DNA from: Arthrinium phaeospermum
Lineage: Eukaryota > Ascomycota > Sordariomycetes > Amphisphaeriales > Apiosporaceae
DNA: 64,000 nt
Assembly (NCBI GenBank): GCA_006503535.1
Contig: QYRS01000010.1
Location: 1,550,001-1,614,000, forward strand
Direction: 5' to 3'
The stretch's first letter is position 1, and each line of letters begins with the position of its first letter. The position numbers and the translations under genes are program-made. The notes beneath the pieces were generated by a model that did not search any database, was not told the DNA's origin, and saw only the letters and a program-made list of their open reading frames with translations. Shown one piece after another: positions 34,507 through 45,830 of the stretch.

Positions 34507-35712
34507 ATGGGTCTCTTCAACAAGCAAACCCGCCAGGAGCCGGCGCAGCCCCGAGCTGCCAGGCCCAAGCGTGGTGGCCTCTTCGGCGGTGGCAAGAAGG
34601 ACCGCACCGCCAAGCACGCCGGCGCCCAGTACTCGATGGCCAAGCGTCCCACCTTCGGCCAGTGGCTGAAGTTCACGTGGCTCGACATCCTCACCATGGC
34701 GGCCATGGGCGCCATCGGTCTCGGCGTCTACATGGCCCACCCCGCCCCCACCCGCTCCTTCGCCGTGCAGTTTTCGGACGGCGAGGTCGTGCACCCGGAC
34801 TTCGCCTACCCTCTGCGCAAGGAGATTATTCCCATCGTGGCCGCCGCGCTGCTGGCCGCCTTCATCCCCATCATCGTGATCCTCATCTGCCAGATCCGCG
34901 TGCGCTCGTTCTGGGACGTCAACAACGGCGTCATCGGCCTGCTCTACTCGCTCATCACCGCGGCCGTGTTCCAGGTCTTCATCAAGTGGCTCATTGGCGG
35001 CCTGCGCCCGCACTTCCTCGACGTCTGCAAGCCCGACATCAGCCGCGCCAGCAACGCGCCCGGCGTCAAGGGCGCCGGCTACAACGGCGCCGGCTTCACG
35101 GGTATCTACTACACGTCTGAGATCTGCACGGGCGACCCCAAGGAGATCAACGACTCGCTCGAGTCCATGCCGTCGGGCCACACCACCGCCGCCTTCGCCG
35201 GCTTCGTCTACCTCTACCTCTACCTCAACGCCAAGCTCAAGGTCTTCTCCAACTACCACCCCGCCATGTGGAAGCTGATCGCCATCTACGCGCCGATCCT
35301 GGGCGCTTGCCTGATCGGAGGTGCCTTGACCATCGATGAGTACCACAACTGGTACGACGTCGCCGCGGGCGCTGTGATCGGAACCGTCATGGCCTTCTCT
35401 TCCTACCGCATGGTCTACGCCGCCGTCTGGGACTTCCGCTTCAACCACATCCCCCTGAACCGCGGCACTCCCTTCCCCTACACCGGCGGCGCCGAGCTCG
35501 CTCACGCCATGTTTACCCGCAAGGCCGGCTGGGGCGGTGCCGGTGCGGTTGGCGGCCACCACGGCGCCGAGAAGCATCTCGGTGGCCACAACAACGGTAC
35601 CATGGCTGACGGTGCCTACAACAACGGCACGCACAACGGCGCCGGCGCATCGTACTCGCGCAAGCCGGTGGGCGGCCACGCCCCCACTCATCATAATGAC
35701 GATATGGTCTAA
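34507..35712 (+). CDS. PAP2-family lipid phosphate phosphatase (DPP1-like)
   Basis: Intronless, 401 aa. The ATG at 34507 has a strong context (AAAAATGGG). The basic N-terminus is cytosolic, and the protein then has about six membrane helices. The three phosphatase motifs are visible: KWLIGGLRP (about 160-168), SMPSGHTTAAF (PSGH at 222-225) and DEYHNWYDV (His280 and Asp284). The first two match the PAP2 consensus. The third keeps the catalytic His and Asp but lacks the usual SR ahead of them. The C-terminus is a Gly/His/Asn-rich tail. Family members dephosphorylate diacylglycerol pyrophosphate and phosphatidate in vacuolar or Golgi membranes. An open frame of 453 codons on the opposite strand is a GC-skew shadow. 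Confidence 0.9.
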   Translation: MGLFNKQTRQEPAQPRAARPKRGGLFGGGKKDRTAKHAGAQYSMAKRPTFGQWLKFTWLDILTMAAMGAIGLGVYMAHPAPTRSFAVQFSDGEVVHPDFAYPLRKEIIPIVAAALLAAFIPIIVILICQIRVRSFWDVNNGVIGLLYSLITAAVFQVFIKWLIGGLRPHFLDVCKPDISRASNAPGVKGAGYNGAGFTGIYYTSEICTGDPKEINDSLESMPSGHTTAAFAGFVYLYLYLNAKLKVFSNYHPAMWKLIAIYAPILGACLIGGALTIDEYHNWYDVAAGAVIGTVMAFSSYRMVYAAVWDFRFNHIPLNRGTPFPYTGGAELAHAMFTRKAGWGGAGAVGGHHGAEKHLGGHNNGTMADGAYNNGTHNGAGASYSRKPVGGHAPTHHNDDMV

Positions 35713-36450
35713 GCGCGGCCATGCGATGCACTGTTCGCAAGTATGACGTAGTTCTGCTGGCAATGGTGTCCCACCTGGACGTAGCTCTTTTACCTACGCG
35801 GTAGAAGAAGAAGTTCAGCACGGAGGGGCACGACTTTTTACGAAAATCACGACAATGCCGAATGGAGTTGGGGGTTTGCACAAATTTGGGGGCGATTGCG
35901 TTGGCTAGGAGATACCCGTATATCGTAATAATAATGATTTTATTTCCACCACTACGTATGTTTATCATGGAAGCTTTGGTGATTTTCTCCCACATGTCGT
36001 AGACAACGTTTTGACACGTGCGCGTGTTCGGGCAGGCCGACCGTGGCATGGACTTGGCAAGTGACTTTTCCGGGTTCTTGGGCCCTGCTCATGGTGCGTT
36101 ACCGTGGTTTGCTCTTTGCTCGTCGCCCGTCCGAGTGTCTCAATTTGGGGGACGGGACCATTTGCTGGCCAATGCCTCGAGCGGCAGTTGGTCGGTCAGA
36201 GTGCGTGCCGATGGACGGCGTTCGCGATTCCCGACGTGCGCGACTACCGACGGTTCCGGGGGGCGCTAGTGAGTATAGATTGCATAGTTTGAGACTATTG
36301 ACAAAACATTTATATCTTCTTATGCCGCTTTTCCCTTCGTTCTATTTCACGTTTCTCTTTCTTCTAGAATCAAGATACGTTTCTTCATGCTTTGCTAATT
36401 ATATTGTGTTAACACTATTGCCATATTTTTCTTTTTTTAAACACAGCGCA
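35713..36450. other. Intergenic region
   Basis: No supported gene. A pyrimidine-rich stretch at about 36425-36448 ends in ACACAG just before the ATG of the next gene, so a 5'-UTR intron is possible. Confidence 0.5.
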
Positions 36451-38426
36451 ATGGCATCCCTAATGAACCTCCCGCCCGAGCTCGTCCGCCCGATAATCGA
36501 GTACGCCATCCTCGCCCGCGACGACGACGGCATCCCCCGCACCACCACCGGCCACCACCACTACTATATCGGCTTCGGCGGCATCCTGCGGCTGCGCGAG
36601 GTGAACCGCCTCTTCGACGCCGAGGTGCTGGCGGGCGTCGCGCGCCTGGGCGTCCTCCGCCGCCTGGCCCGGACGAGTCTGCCCATCGCTTGGCACGACA
36701 CACCCTGGCACCCCCCGCGGACGGGCGAGGAGCCCGCCGTCAAGTCCGAGACTTTGTTTCTGGCGCGGTATCTCCTCGGTCGGCCTCATGTCGCTCAGGC
36801 TGGATGGGGGGCTGATTTGTCGGCTTATTTTAATACGTTGCTTGATTTGGTGCTGACGGCTGAGGGAAGGCCCGTGGATGATGCGGAAAGGAGGCCGGCG
36901 TATATGTTGTCGCTGTGCCGCCACTTCATGCGGGTCCGGCTGGCGGAGCGGCTTGAGCAGGCGCCGCAGTTCGGGTTCTATAGGCCGGTGGTCATGTACT
37001 CGGTCGACGCGCTGCTGGGGGATGAGCCCGTCGCCACGGGGCCGCTCGAGCAGCACCTGCTGACCTGTCAGTCGGTGCTTGATGCCTCCTCCGGCGGTTT
37101 GACGTCCAGATTTCACCAGCATCCCAGTTTCGAGCCGTTGCTGCTGCAAGGCAAGGAACGCGGATCGCAACCGCCGCTCGGGGCCGGCCTACAGGCGTTC
37201 ATCATCGGATCGACCATGGAGCGGTTCCGGGCCGTCCTAGACTCCCTTCATGGCCTCGACTTCAACGACGAGGACCGCGACTGCCTCGTCTGGGCCGTCC
37301 AGAGCGGACAGCTGGCCAAGGTGCAATACCTAATGACCCGGCCAGGCCACAGCCCCCCACACAAGCCGTTCGGAACCAAATTCGAGCTCGCCGTCGTGGA
37401 GGCGATCCGCCTGCGGCGGCGGGACATGGTGCAGTACCTCTTCAGCCTGCACCAGTGGACGCGCGGCGAGGGCGTGCCGGTCCGCGCCCGCGTGGCCGAC
37501 GTGGGCTTCGTGACGACCATGGGCCTGATGGTGGCGTGCCGCAACGGCGACCTCGAGACCGTCGAGCTCTTTTACCGTTATAGCCAGCCCTCGGAGCTCG
37601 AGCAGCAGCACCCCCACCACCGCCGCAACGCGCTCATGTATGCTTGCCGCTCGGGGAACCCCGAGCTCGTCGCGTTCTTGCTCAGGCAGGAGCATATCCG
37701 GGCGGAAGTGGTGGCCGGGAAGGAGGAGGGGTCGCGCAACTGTTTCATGTGCACCAATGGGTACCGGCCTACGCACTACGAGGGCTACGGCGTCTGTGGC
37801 GGCGAGAGGTGGGGTTCGGGCCCGTCTTCGTGGCGGCGACCAACGACGATGTCCGGGTCGCGCAGCTGGTCGTCGACGCCGGCCACGCCGTGTCCGCCAA
37901 ACAGTACCAGCAGGCGGCCGTCGTGGCCATCGACCTGGGCCACCACCGATTCCTACACTGGCTCCTCGACAACGCCGCCGCCAAACCCGCCCTGACGGAC
38001 AACCCGGCGTCCGACTTCGACCTGCTAGGCATGGCGTGCGTCCGAGGCACCGTCGGCGTCCTGGAAGTCCTGGCCGCGCACGGCCTCCTGCAGGACCGCG
38101 CGCTCTGGGCCGAGGACTGCTGCGTCCCGTACGAGCTGGACTACCGCCTCAAGGCCTACCCGCTGCGCCGCTACGAGGGGCCGGCCCTGGTGGCCCTGTC
38201 CTGGCAACGCGCGGACGTGCTGGAGTTCCTGCTCGCGCGGGGGGGCCTCGAGGGGGGCGTGGCCGATCCGCTCGAGACCTCGGTCCGGGAGGAGTGGGCG
38301 GCGGGCTGCATCCCCCGCCGGCCGTCGGCGAAGATTAAGCCGGCTATGTGGGGGGCTATTGAGTCCATTACGCTGGAGCAGGCGGAGTTTGCGTTGGGGC
38401 AGACGAGGTTACGGAGTCAAGGGTGA
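36451..38426 (+). CDS. Ankyrin-like protein with F-box-like N-terminus, one-base frameshift
   Basis: About 658 aa if the frame were intact. The ATG at 36451 starts MASLMNLPPELVRPIIEYAI, an F-box-like helix (LPPEL..I). The rest consists of weak ankyrin-type repeats, for example DCLVWAVQSGQLAKVQYLM, GLMVACRNGDLETVELFYR and NALMYACRSGNPELVAFLL. Near 37797-37806 the frame breaks after GYGVCGGE. It continues one base out as VGFGPVFVAATNDDVRVAQLVV, with further repeats (GMACVRGTVGVLEVLAAHGLL, ALVALSWQRADVLEFLL). Total length is one nucleotide short of whole codons. The role is probably a protein-interaction adaptor; partners are unknown. Confidence 0.7.
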
Positions 38427-39355
38427 TTGGCCCAGGAGTAGGCTTGTTTTGGCACACCCACCGCCCAGAGAGGCTTGCAGGGGATGGTTTGTTGATGTAT
38501 GATGTTTTGTTTGTATTTGTATTTTAGATGTTAGTGCGTACTGTATACCCCGGTGTCAATAATAAGAGAATGTATTATCGATGTACCAACTCGGTTCAAG
38601 CGTCGAAAACGTTGTCCACTGTGAAATTTCATGGGGCATGGTCGACACAATGACACCAGTTCTTCCAATCCGCGGAGACACGTCGATGGCGGACAATGGC
38701 TCAGGGCGCTGACATGCATTATGCATCTTTCTTCAGTCCAGGCCCTTCTCGCCGGGCTTGGCAGTTCCCCACCCCGACCCCTTTTCGGCATCTTGATTCG
38801 GTCGGCGGCCAGGATGTGGCGCACCCTGCCAACGCCGGTCGTCTCCGATTCGCCTCCGAAGGCAGGCCGGCTTGCTTGGGCGTCTCCCGTAATCATGCGA
38901 TGCCTTTTGTCTGTCTTCTGTGGGCGGGACACCACCAGGTTTGTCGACGGAGCCCGTCGCCATTGCGAGTTGCAGTTCGGCGCCACGTAAAATGCAGGGT
39001 CTTTTGCGGTTCAGGTTTCTCCAAACACAGCGGTGTGGCTTATAGTAGCGTCGAAAAAGTCTTCTTGATCTGGTGGTCCCCTCGTAGTATTCCTTACGAG
39101 GTCGTTGCTGATAGGCTAGTGTGCTGTTTGCCAAATATTGGATAAAACTCTTCACGTCAGGACTTAAAGTCGTCTGTCAACATGAACGAGACATTCAGAC
39201 TGGATATATAAAGCAACAATCATTAAGGGCGGATCCAAGTTATGGCACACCAACATCAGTATCATTAATACTTTCCCGTCCCTGTCTTCTATCCATAGCT
39301 CCATCATACACAAACCGAGGTGCAAGCCCAAGCATCATCCCCACCAACGACAACC
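38427..39355. other. Intergenic region
   Basis: Overlapping short open frames on both strands, none recognisable. Confidence 0.5.
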
Positions 39356-39757
39356 ATGAGGATCGCCCCAGCCATGCTCGTGCTCAGCTACTGGAGCCCC
39401 GACGCGTCGGACCAGAGCGTCGCAAAGGGCCTCACCGTCGACCTCTTCAACGACGGCGGCTGCAGCGGCGGCAAGTTCGAGGGCTGGTACGAGGAGAAGC
39501 AGTGCTACTCGACCCAGGGCAACCGCGGCATGCACATCATCAACAAGAAGCACTACAGCTGCCATCGTGAGTGCTGAAACTTACACCCTCATATGCCAGA
39601 GTTCGCCTTGAAGGATACGGTGTTGACATGTTCTACGTCGGTTCCCAAAGTCACGGTCTACAAGGGGGACGGCTGTTCGTCGGGCGATAATGCCAACTTG
39701 GATCAGAGCAAGTGTTGGGAGATCGGTAACCGTGGATCTTTCAAGATCTTCTGTTGA
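39356..39757 (+). CDS. Small Cys-containing protein with two internal repeats
   Basis: Predicted 105 aa, exons 39356-39566 and 39651-39757 (intron GTGAGT...CCCAAAG, 84 bp). An alternative acceptor at 39599 would give 122 aa but a 33-bp intron, which is improbably short. The two halves resemble each other: LTVDLFNDGGCSGGKFEGW..QCYSTQGNRGMHII and LTVYKGDGCSSGDNANL..KCWEIGNRGSFKIFC. Both have the order GD/GG-C-S-G, a second Cys, then GNRG and a hydrophobic end. Cys pairs could form one disulphide per half. The N-terminus (MRIAPAMLVLSYWSPDA) is a poor signal peptide. The family is unknown to me. A small secreted or effector-like protein is possible but not shown. Confidence 0.5.
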
Positions 39758-40715
39758 AGTGTGAAGGGGCTCCACGAAACTCTACATACTTATGAGGCTC
39801 ATAGCGCTTAAATTGGAAACATGTTGCAGCGATTCCACATAGGAACAACAAATATAATGTCCAAGTCTGTTTGGCAACAAATGTATGTAATTTTCAGACC
39901 TCCGTGTGACAATGGTTAGCAAAAACAAGGTAAGTATGTATGTGCTTCCATCAGAGAAGAGAAGAAGTTCAAAAGCCACGCGCGGCAGTTTAGCAAAAAA
40001 GGGCGACTTACGGACTATGTATTACATAGGTATTTATATGCCCCACCACGTCCACAAGCTTCTTCATGCAAGGACCGACAGGGATGTCGGGACTGAATAT
40101 GCGAGGTCCTTTTGGTCTTTCCTCATGCAAGGACCTTTTGCACGACGACCTCTTCACCGTTGTTGTCACACCTTCTGGCGTGATACGGGCAGCTGCAGCA
40201 CATGCCGCACGCTAGTACTGATTTACTACCTAGCTATTGAATTCGTCGGATAATCCAGTCTAGATGCTCAGCCTCTCCCTTTGTTTTGGGCTAACTCAAC
40301 CTTTTATCCATGCTACTAACTCCCGCATCAGTATTAGTAGCCACCTACGGTTGCTTATTTGGACCGCAGGCGTCTAATTTGGTACCTGGAACCCCTATTG
40401 AATACATATACATACATTGTCAGGATCTCAAATGTACCGAGCATCATATTTAGAATTTACAATCTTATATTAAAAAGAAAACCCCAAGACATAAGGAAGG
40501 TACGGTGACTTGGCTCAGGCCGGTCCCACCAGTCTTGTCTAACCGGATACCTCTGTTCCTTCTCCCCCTCCCTCCCCTTCCAGTTGCATAATTGTCAAGT
40601 GGGTATAGCAAAACACAGGACACCCAAAGATGTCAAAACCCAACCCATCCTGAGCCCAATAACCGACGCCACCTGCACCGCGCCAGTCATTACGACAACC
40701 AGGTAATCAGGACTC
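39758..40715. other. Intergenic region
   Basis: Convergent 3' region of the two small-protein genes. No gene seen. Confidence 0.5.
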
Positions 40716-41189
40716 CTAGCAGGGGAACCCACAATCCAAGTCCAGCGTCTCCCAGTACTCCACGAAGCCCCCCGAAGCCCGACCGCCGACCTTGCAGTTC
40801 TCGTTCTCCCGGCCCTCGGTGCCAGAGCCGCGCTTCTCGCCGTCGTACACGAACTCGACCACGTTGGCGTTGGACGCGAACACGCTGACCTGCACCGGCT
40901 TGTCCAGCCCGCTCACCGCGCCGCCGAAGTTGGCCGCGCCCTTCGGGGTGTCGAATTTGGCCGAGCCGACCGGGGACTGGTTGCCGTCCTTGAGCTCGAC
41001 CGTGGCGTGCTGCTTACTGCCCTGCAGCATGATGTGCACGTGGAAGCCGCAGCGGCCGCCGGCGTGGCGCTTCTCCTCCGTGGAGGCGGCAGCGACCATG
41101 GCGGTCTCGTTGTTGGCGGCGGGGAAGGGAGCGGCCCAGGCCTGGGAGGCGAGGCCGAGGGCGGCCAGGAAAACGGCAGTGGTGCGCAT
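40716..41189 (-). CDS. Small secreted Cys-containing protein with Kex2 site
   Basis: Intronless, 157 aa. Residues 1-19 are a clear signal peptide ending AWA, followed by APFPAANN. A dibasic KR at about 39-40 (STEEKRHAGG) looks like a Kex2 cleavage site, so residues 20-40 may be a propeptide. The mature part is about 117 aa with four Cys (GRCGF, ENCKV, DLDCGF, FPC), enough for two disulphides, and it is rich in Gly, Val and Lys. Its size and processing fit the small secreted protein class of filamentous fungi. I do not recognise a named family, and no toxic or effector function can be inferred. Confidence 0.7.
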   Translation of the reverse strand: MRTTAVFLAALGLASQAWAAPFPAANNETAMVAAASTEEKRHAGGRCGFHVHIMLQGSKQHATVELKDGNQSPVGSAKFDTPKGAANFGGAVSGLDKPVQVSVFASNANVVEFVYDGEKRGSGTEGRENENCKVGGRASGGFVEYWETLDLDCGFPC

Positions 41190-41826
41190 TTTGAGTGTGG
41201 TGATGGTGATGATGGTAATGATGGTGATGATGTGTTTGATGTGTTTTGGGGAGGTTGTTCAAGGTCTGATATTGGTGACAATGATGATTGTTATGGAATA
41301 AGATCGAAGTAGACGTAGGAGGGGGGGCAAGGGAGCCCTCTTATAGTTGAAGAAACCAAGGTGCGATTGTGCATTCTCCGGTGCAGTTTAGAGAGTTATT
41401 ATGAAGCTTTTACTGATGCGTGGGTGTCGCCGATAGTCGCCGAACTTTGTCATTTAGAGAATATAATCAGCCATATATGTCGAAAAGTCTATATTCTTAT
41501 ATAATATATGTCCCTGGTTTGCTGTAAGCAAGGGACTTGGAAGGTAAAACATTTCAACAATTTTCCAACGCTTGTTCATGGCTTAAACTGTGGGTAGTTC
41601 CCACAATTGTACTCGAAGCTTTCTCCAATCCCACGTGGCTACGCACCTTTTGCAGACGCAGTGTTTCTCCATAGGACATCCCCCACGCAAGAGGAACCTC
41701 CACTTATTAGACTCGTTACCCTCCAGTTATTCCGGATGATCGGTGTCAGGCATGGTCATGCTCGAGACAGAAAAACAATGTTCTGCTCGGTATACAAGTT
41801 TAAAAGAACATTGGGCAGGCCGCTGC
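41190..41826. other. Intergenic region with ATG/GAT-rich microsatellite
   Basis: The 5' flank of the secreted-protein gene carries a degenerate trinucleotide tract (GATGGT/GATGAT, about 41197-41240) on the plus strand, in its probable 5' UTR. The left part contains the ERG4 3' end. No gene. Confidence 0.55.
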
Positions 41827-43437
41827 CTAAAAGACATACTAGAGAAAATTTGTTAGCCAGTAGGTCATAATTGCTAGGTAGGATGCGCTGATCACGGGGC
41901 CACCGTACCGGAATGAACAGATAAGGGACCTCCTTCTCGTATCTCTTGTAGGCCTCGCCGTACTTTCTCCGAGAGCGGTCGATGTCTCGCTTGACCCTGT
42001 GGGCCATCATGATCATGAAGAAGACGAAATAGAACCAGGGGAAGAAGCTCCTATGAAGATATGGCATCGTTGGTTAGTCTCGTAATCTGTGGGGTCAGTC
42101 AAAATGGCATCTTGATTAAGACTCACTCGGAACCAGTAATCAGGCCCCACGACATGGAAAAGAACATGTCGGGCACGTAATTGGGCTTCCGGACAATGGC
42201 AAACCAGCCATCGCACAGGATGCGATCACCCACGTCGGTCTCGATAACGCGTGGGTTCTCGATGAACTGCCACGGGACCTGAGGAAAGGTGTTGCGCTTG
42301 ACGAGCTGGCCCTTTTCATGGTGCCGAAAGGAGTTCTTTTGGCCGTTGGCGCTGTCCCACATCCAGTACATGAATAGATACACGACAAAGAGAACAGCCA
42401 ATGTATAGGGATTCCAGCGATACTCGTCCGGATGGTGGTTGGCAAGGTACAGAGCACAATGACAGTAGCTGAAGGGTACACCAGCCAGATTCCAGAACGT
42501 GAGCATGAAGCCGAGCTTCTCATAGTACATATCCCTAGAAGACGGTGCACGAATCAGCGGACGTACTGTTAGCAAAGGGCAGGCCCACTTACCAGCTGGT
42601 GATGATGGACTGTTCCGCCTTGCTGCATGCATTGGCATACAGCCAATGGGCCACGACGAGGAACACGACCTCCCCGGATACATACCCATACGTCTCATAC
42701 TGACGTGCAGCAACAGCCGACGAAATGAAGAATAGTATGAACCAAGGAATGCGAACCTCATAGAACATCTTAAAGTCCAGAATGCCGATGCGCGGGTTGA
42801 GCTCGGCCCCGACAAAGAAGTCGTAAATGAGATATCCGGTCAGCCTATGAGTCCGTCCCCGGAGGAAGGCCTGGAAATAGACAATAAAGCTGTTCAGAAA
42901 CCCCGAAAGGATAGCGACGCTCATGATGGGGCCGAACTCATCGATCAGTGTATACAAGGGAAAGACCTTGGTGATATGTAAGACGGCAGCTAGGGCGACT
43001 GTGGCGTAGAAGCTGGAGTATGCCGAGCAGTAGTAAGCCAAGCGGCTGCCTCCTTCGTGGCGCAGTGGCCGACCTTGGTTGTACACGCCGGGCATATAGC
43101 AGTACATGACGGCTTCCATAACAAAGAATATCCAGTAGATAGCCCATGCCTTGGCGGTCGGAAAGGCGCCGGTGTAAGCGAGATCGAAGAGATGAAGTCC
43201 GAACTCAGGCCAGGACTGGTGCTTGTCGGGTAGGGGAATCTGGCCGTCGTAGTAGGTCGCCCCGACCCACATGTACCACATCAGGATAGGGAAGCCGACC
43301 ATCAAGCCTGCGGCGCCAAGAGAGCCTCCAAACTCAAACTCGTCAGTCTCGCCGTCGGTGAGTTTTGCAGTTGCTGTGGGCGGTTTCTCGGCCATTAGAG
43401 GCACCGTGGGGTGGAGGGTTCTTTGTTTCGCACCCAT
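41827..43437 (-). CDS. ERG4: Delta-24(24(1)) sterol reductase
   Basis: Last enzyme of ergosterol synthesis, reducing ergosta-5,7,22,24(28)-tetraenol with NADPH in the ER. Predicted 468 aa in four exons: 43437-42593, 42534-42127, 42050-41909 and 41838-41827. The protein is multi-pass and carries ERG4/ERG24-family signatures: [47 protein letters not shown], and the C-terminal [21 protein letters not shown]. The last exon is only 12 bp and supplies YVF plus stop. Without that splice the frame would run 38 residues into sequence unlike the family. All junctions are GT-AG and in frame. The gene is intact and divergently transcribed from the Zn2Cys6 regulator 356 bp away. Confidence 0.93.
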
Positions 43438-43793
43438 CTTGAAGGAAATCCTCTAGGGTCTGGTAGGTTTTATTGCTGATGATAGCGGCCAATGGGACGG
43501 GGGAAATACTCTCATGATGGGCGGACAGCTTCATCTTATACTGATAGGTGGCTGTCATTAGACCATCTGCAGTGAAAGGTCATAGTTGCGGGAACATAAT
43601 GAATTCAACCAATCGCTACGCAGAACGTGCGGCGAGCCAATCGGTGAGTCTTTCAGGACTGAGGAACTAACCTCTTCAGGGGCTGAGGGGCTGGCCTCTT
43701 GCAGGGGTCAAGGGGTTAGGTTAGCTACTTTTAGGGGCTGAGGTGCGGTCGATCCAACCTCTGGTTTCTGGCATTTCAAAGCGACCCCTCCTC
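43438..43793. promoter_or_regulatory. Divergent ERG4 / Zn2Cys6 regulator promoter
   Basis: 356 bp between two divergent start codons, so both promoters share this segment. It includes the 24-bp tandem repeat listed next. No specific binding site is asserted. Confidence 0.6.
43651..43722. repeat. 24-bp tandem repeat in divergent promoter, three copies
   Basis: Three imperfect head-to-tail 24-bp units at 43651-43674, 43675-43698 and 43699-43722, on the pattern TTCAGGGGCTGAGGGGCTGGCCTC. A related AGGGGCTGAGG follows at 43733-43743. It lies 70-140 bp before the regulator ATG. Confidence 0.75.
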
Positions 43794-45830
43794 ATGTTAC
43801 GCAAGACGAAGGAGCGCTACGGATCCGCGCCCAATATGAAGAAGCCTCCTCGGTCAAAGAAGTTCACCGGGTGCTGGACTTGCAAGCGGCGACGTGTCAA
43901 ATGCGACGAGTGAGTTGAGCTTTGACACATTTGTGGGCCTAGTCTGGCTTTACTGACTGCCGTCAGAACGAAACCATCATGCCAGCGTTGCGAGAGACTC
44001 CGAGTCACCTGCGAAGGCTATGAAATACGCCTGAATTGGGTGCAGGGCGAGGGCCAAGATGGTGCCACTGGTTCGGACCACAGACTATCCAGACGGTCTC
44101 TACCATGCGACAATGGCATGCGCGGAGTGGTAGAGCTCTCTTCGGCCGAGATCGACGAGACGCTGGAAACGATTGATGCATGGTTACCAGAGAAGTCCCC
44201 GGAGCTCGGGCGACTAGGCTTTTCCGTATTCTCGGCCGCTTTTCCTCAGCCGCATTCGCATCCGCCTATCGCACCAGCGGTCGAAGGCAGCATTGATGAT
44301 GATCCGTCGATAGAGGTCTACCAAACCCCTCAATCCATCACAGTCTGCGGGGACCAAATCAATCCGACGAGGGAAAGCAGTACTGGCACGAACTTCCAAC
44401 CTACTGGGCTTGTCAGCAATGCAACAATACCTTTAGGCATTGTTGTTACGGAAGAGCCGCAAGGTCAGACTCTCTCATCATTCCAACTTACAGAAACCCA
44501 CGAGTCCGTACCCTTTGTCGCGACAGAGGAGCCGAGCGACCAACATGCACAATCACAGCCGACGCCGCCACTCCATCTGGACGAGCTCTTCATGCCCAGG
44601 AACCAGAAACGATTAATCCATCACTGGGTGACCTTCACGAGCCGCAAGCTGGTACTCCTCGACGAGCCCCACAACCCCTGCCGCACCCTGATGCTGCCAA
44701 TGGCCCTGGCAGGCCTCACGTCGCATAGCGCCGAATCCAACTCCAACGTAGGCATCTTCCACGCCCTGTGCGCCTGCGCCGCATATAACCTGTATGAGCT
44801 CGGCGGACGCACCGGCGACGACGACTTATCTCTGGCGCTGGCGCACGACCAGCAGGCCATCCACCACCTACGCCATAACTTGGCGCGCGCCGACGAGCAC
44901 CGCGACGCTTCCTTCGCCATGCTCATCATGGCCTGCGTCGCCGTCGAGGCCGTCTCGGGCACTACGCAGCGCTGGCGCACCCACGTTTCGGGCGGGCTGG
45001 CCTACCTGGCCCGGCTTCACTCGCGCGGCGACGTCGACGAGGCCGTGCTGGCGCCCTTCCGGCGGCACATGGTCCTTATGGCCATCTTGTGCGACTTCTC
45101 CGTGGCTCAGGACCTAAAGGCCTTTTTGAACGTGGATGGCCCTGAGGACGGACTAGCACAGCAGCAGCAGCAGCAGCAGCAGCTGTCTGGCGAGAGCCTC
45201 GAGGTCTCTTTTCCATACTATGGCGTCTCGCGCACGTTTCTCAGGGCGCATGACCGCATGAACGTCCTCGCCGTAACGGAGGGTGGTGCTTCAGATAAGA
45301 CAATCAGACAACTTGACGCGTTCGAACTGCAGCTTTACCTTGCATTTCCCAGTCCCTCTCTGCAGCACCAGGGCGGAGGTGGGGGCCGCCAGCAACTGCA
45401 TGCCGCCGTCATCCAGCACGCCTCCACGTCGTACTACTACGCGGGGCTGGTGTACTTCCAGCGCAGCATCCGGCGGGCGCCTGTGGCGTCAGTGCAGGCC
45501 CTCGTGGAGCTGGGCGTTGCAGAACTTGAGGCCATCGACAGGCTGGGGAAGGAGGGGGAGCTGGGATGCATGATGCTCTGGCCCGTGCTGGTGCTCGGCG
45601 CTGAGTGCGACGAGCTCGCGGTGCAGCAGCGGATCCGGGCCTGGTTCCAGGGCCAGAAGAAGTTGGGGTTCAGGAACCTGGTGGTACTGGAAGACTTGAT
45701 AACTCACGTGTGGCAGCTGCGCAGTGCAGGCAACAGTAGTCACAATAAGGATGCACGAGAGGTGGCGGCGGCGGATGTGGATTGGCGGGAAATCATTGCA
45801 TTGCCAAGGTTTGATGTCTTCAGGCTCTAG
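43794..45830 (+). CDS. Zn(II)2Cys6 transcription factor
   Basis: Nuclear regulator of 659 aa, exons 43794-43909 and 43967-45830. The binuclear cluster CWTCKRRRVKCDE(T)KPSCQRCERLRVTC is split by the intron after the third Cys, inside the Glu codon. It matches C-x2-C-x6-C-x6-C-x2-C-x6-C. A basic stretch precedes it. The middle (about 100-230) is polar and low in structure. The C-terminal two thirds resemble the fungal-specific TF domain (RLIHHWVTFTSRKLV; ALAGLTSHSAESNSNVGIFHALCACAAYNL). A run of Gln (CAG repeat, about 45160-45180) could vary in length between strains. The divergent position next to ERG4 makes a link to sterol genes conceivable, but this is inference only. Confidence 0.9.

Noticed and set aside
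34402..35763. 453-codon open frame antisense to the PAP2 gene
   Set aside because: Low-complexity Val/Asp/Glu-rich translation typical of the reverse strand of a GC-rich gene; no family resemblance.
39567..39599. 33-bp intron in the small repeat protein
   Set aside because: Shorter than any other intron in the window; the 84-bp alternative keeps frame.
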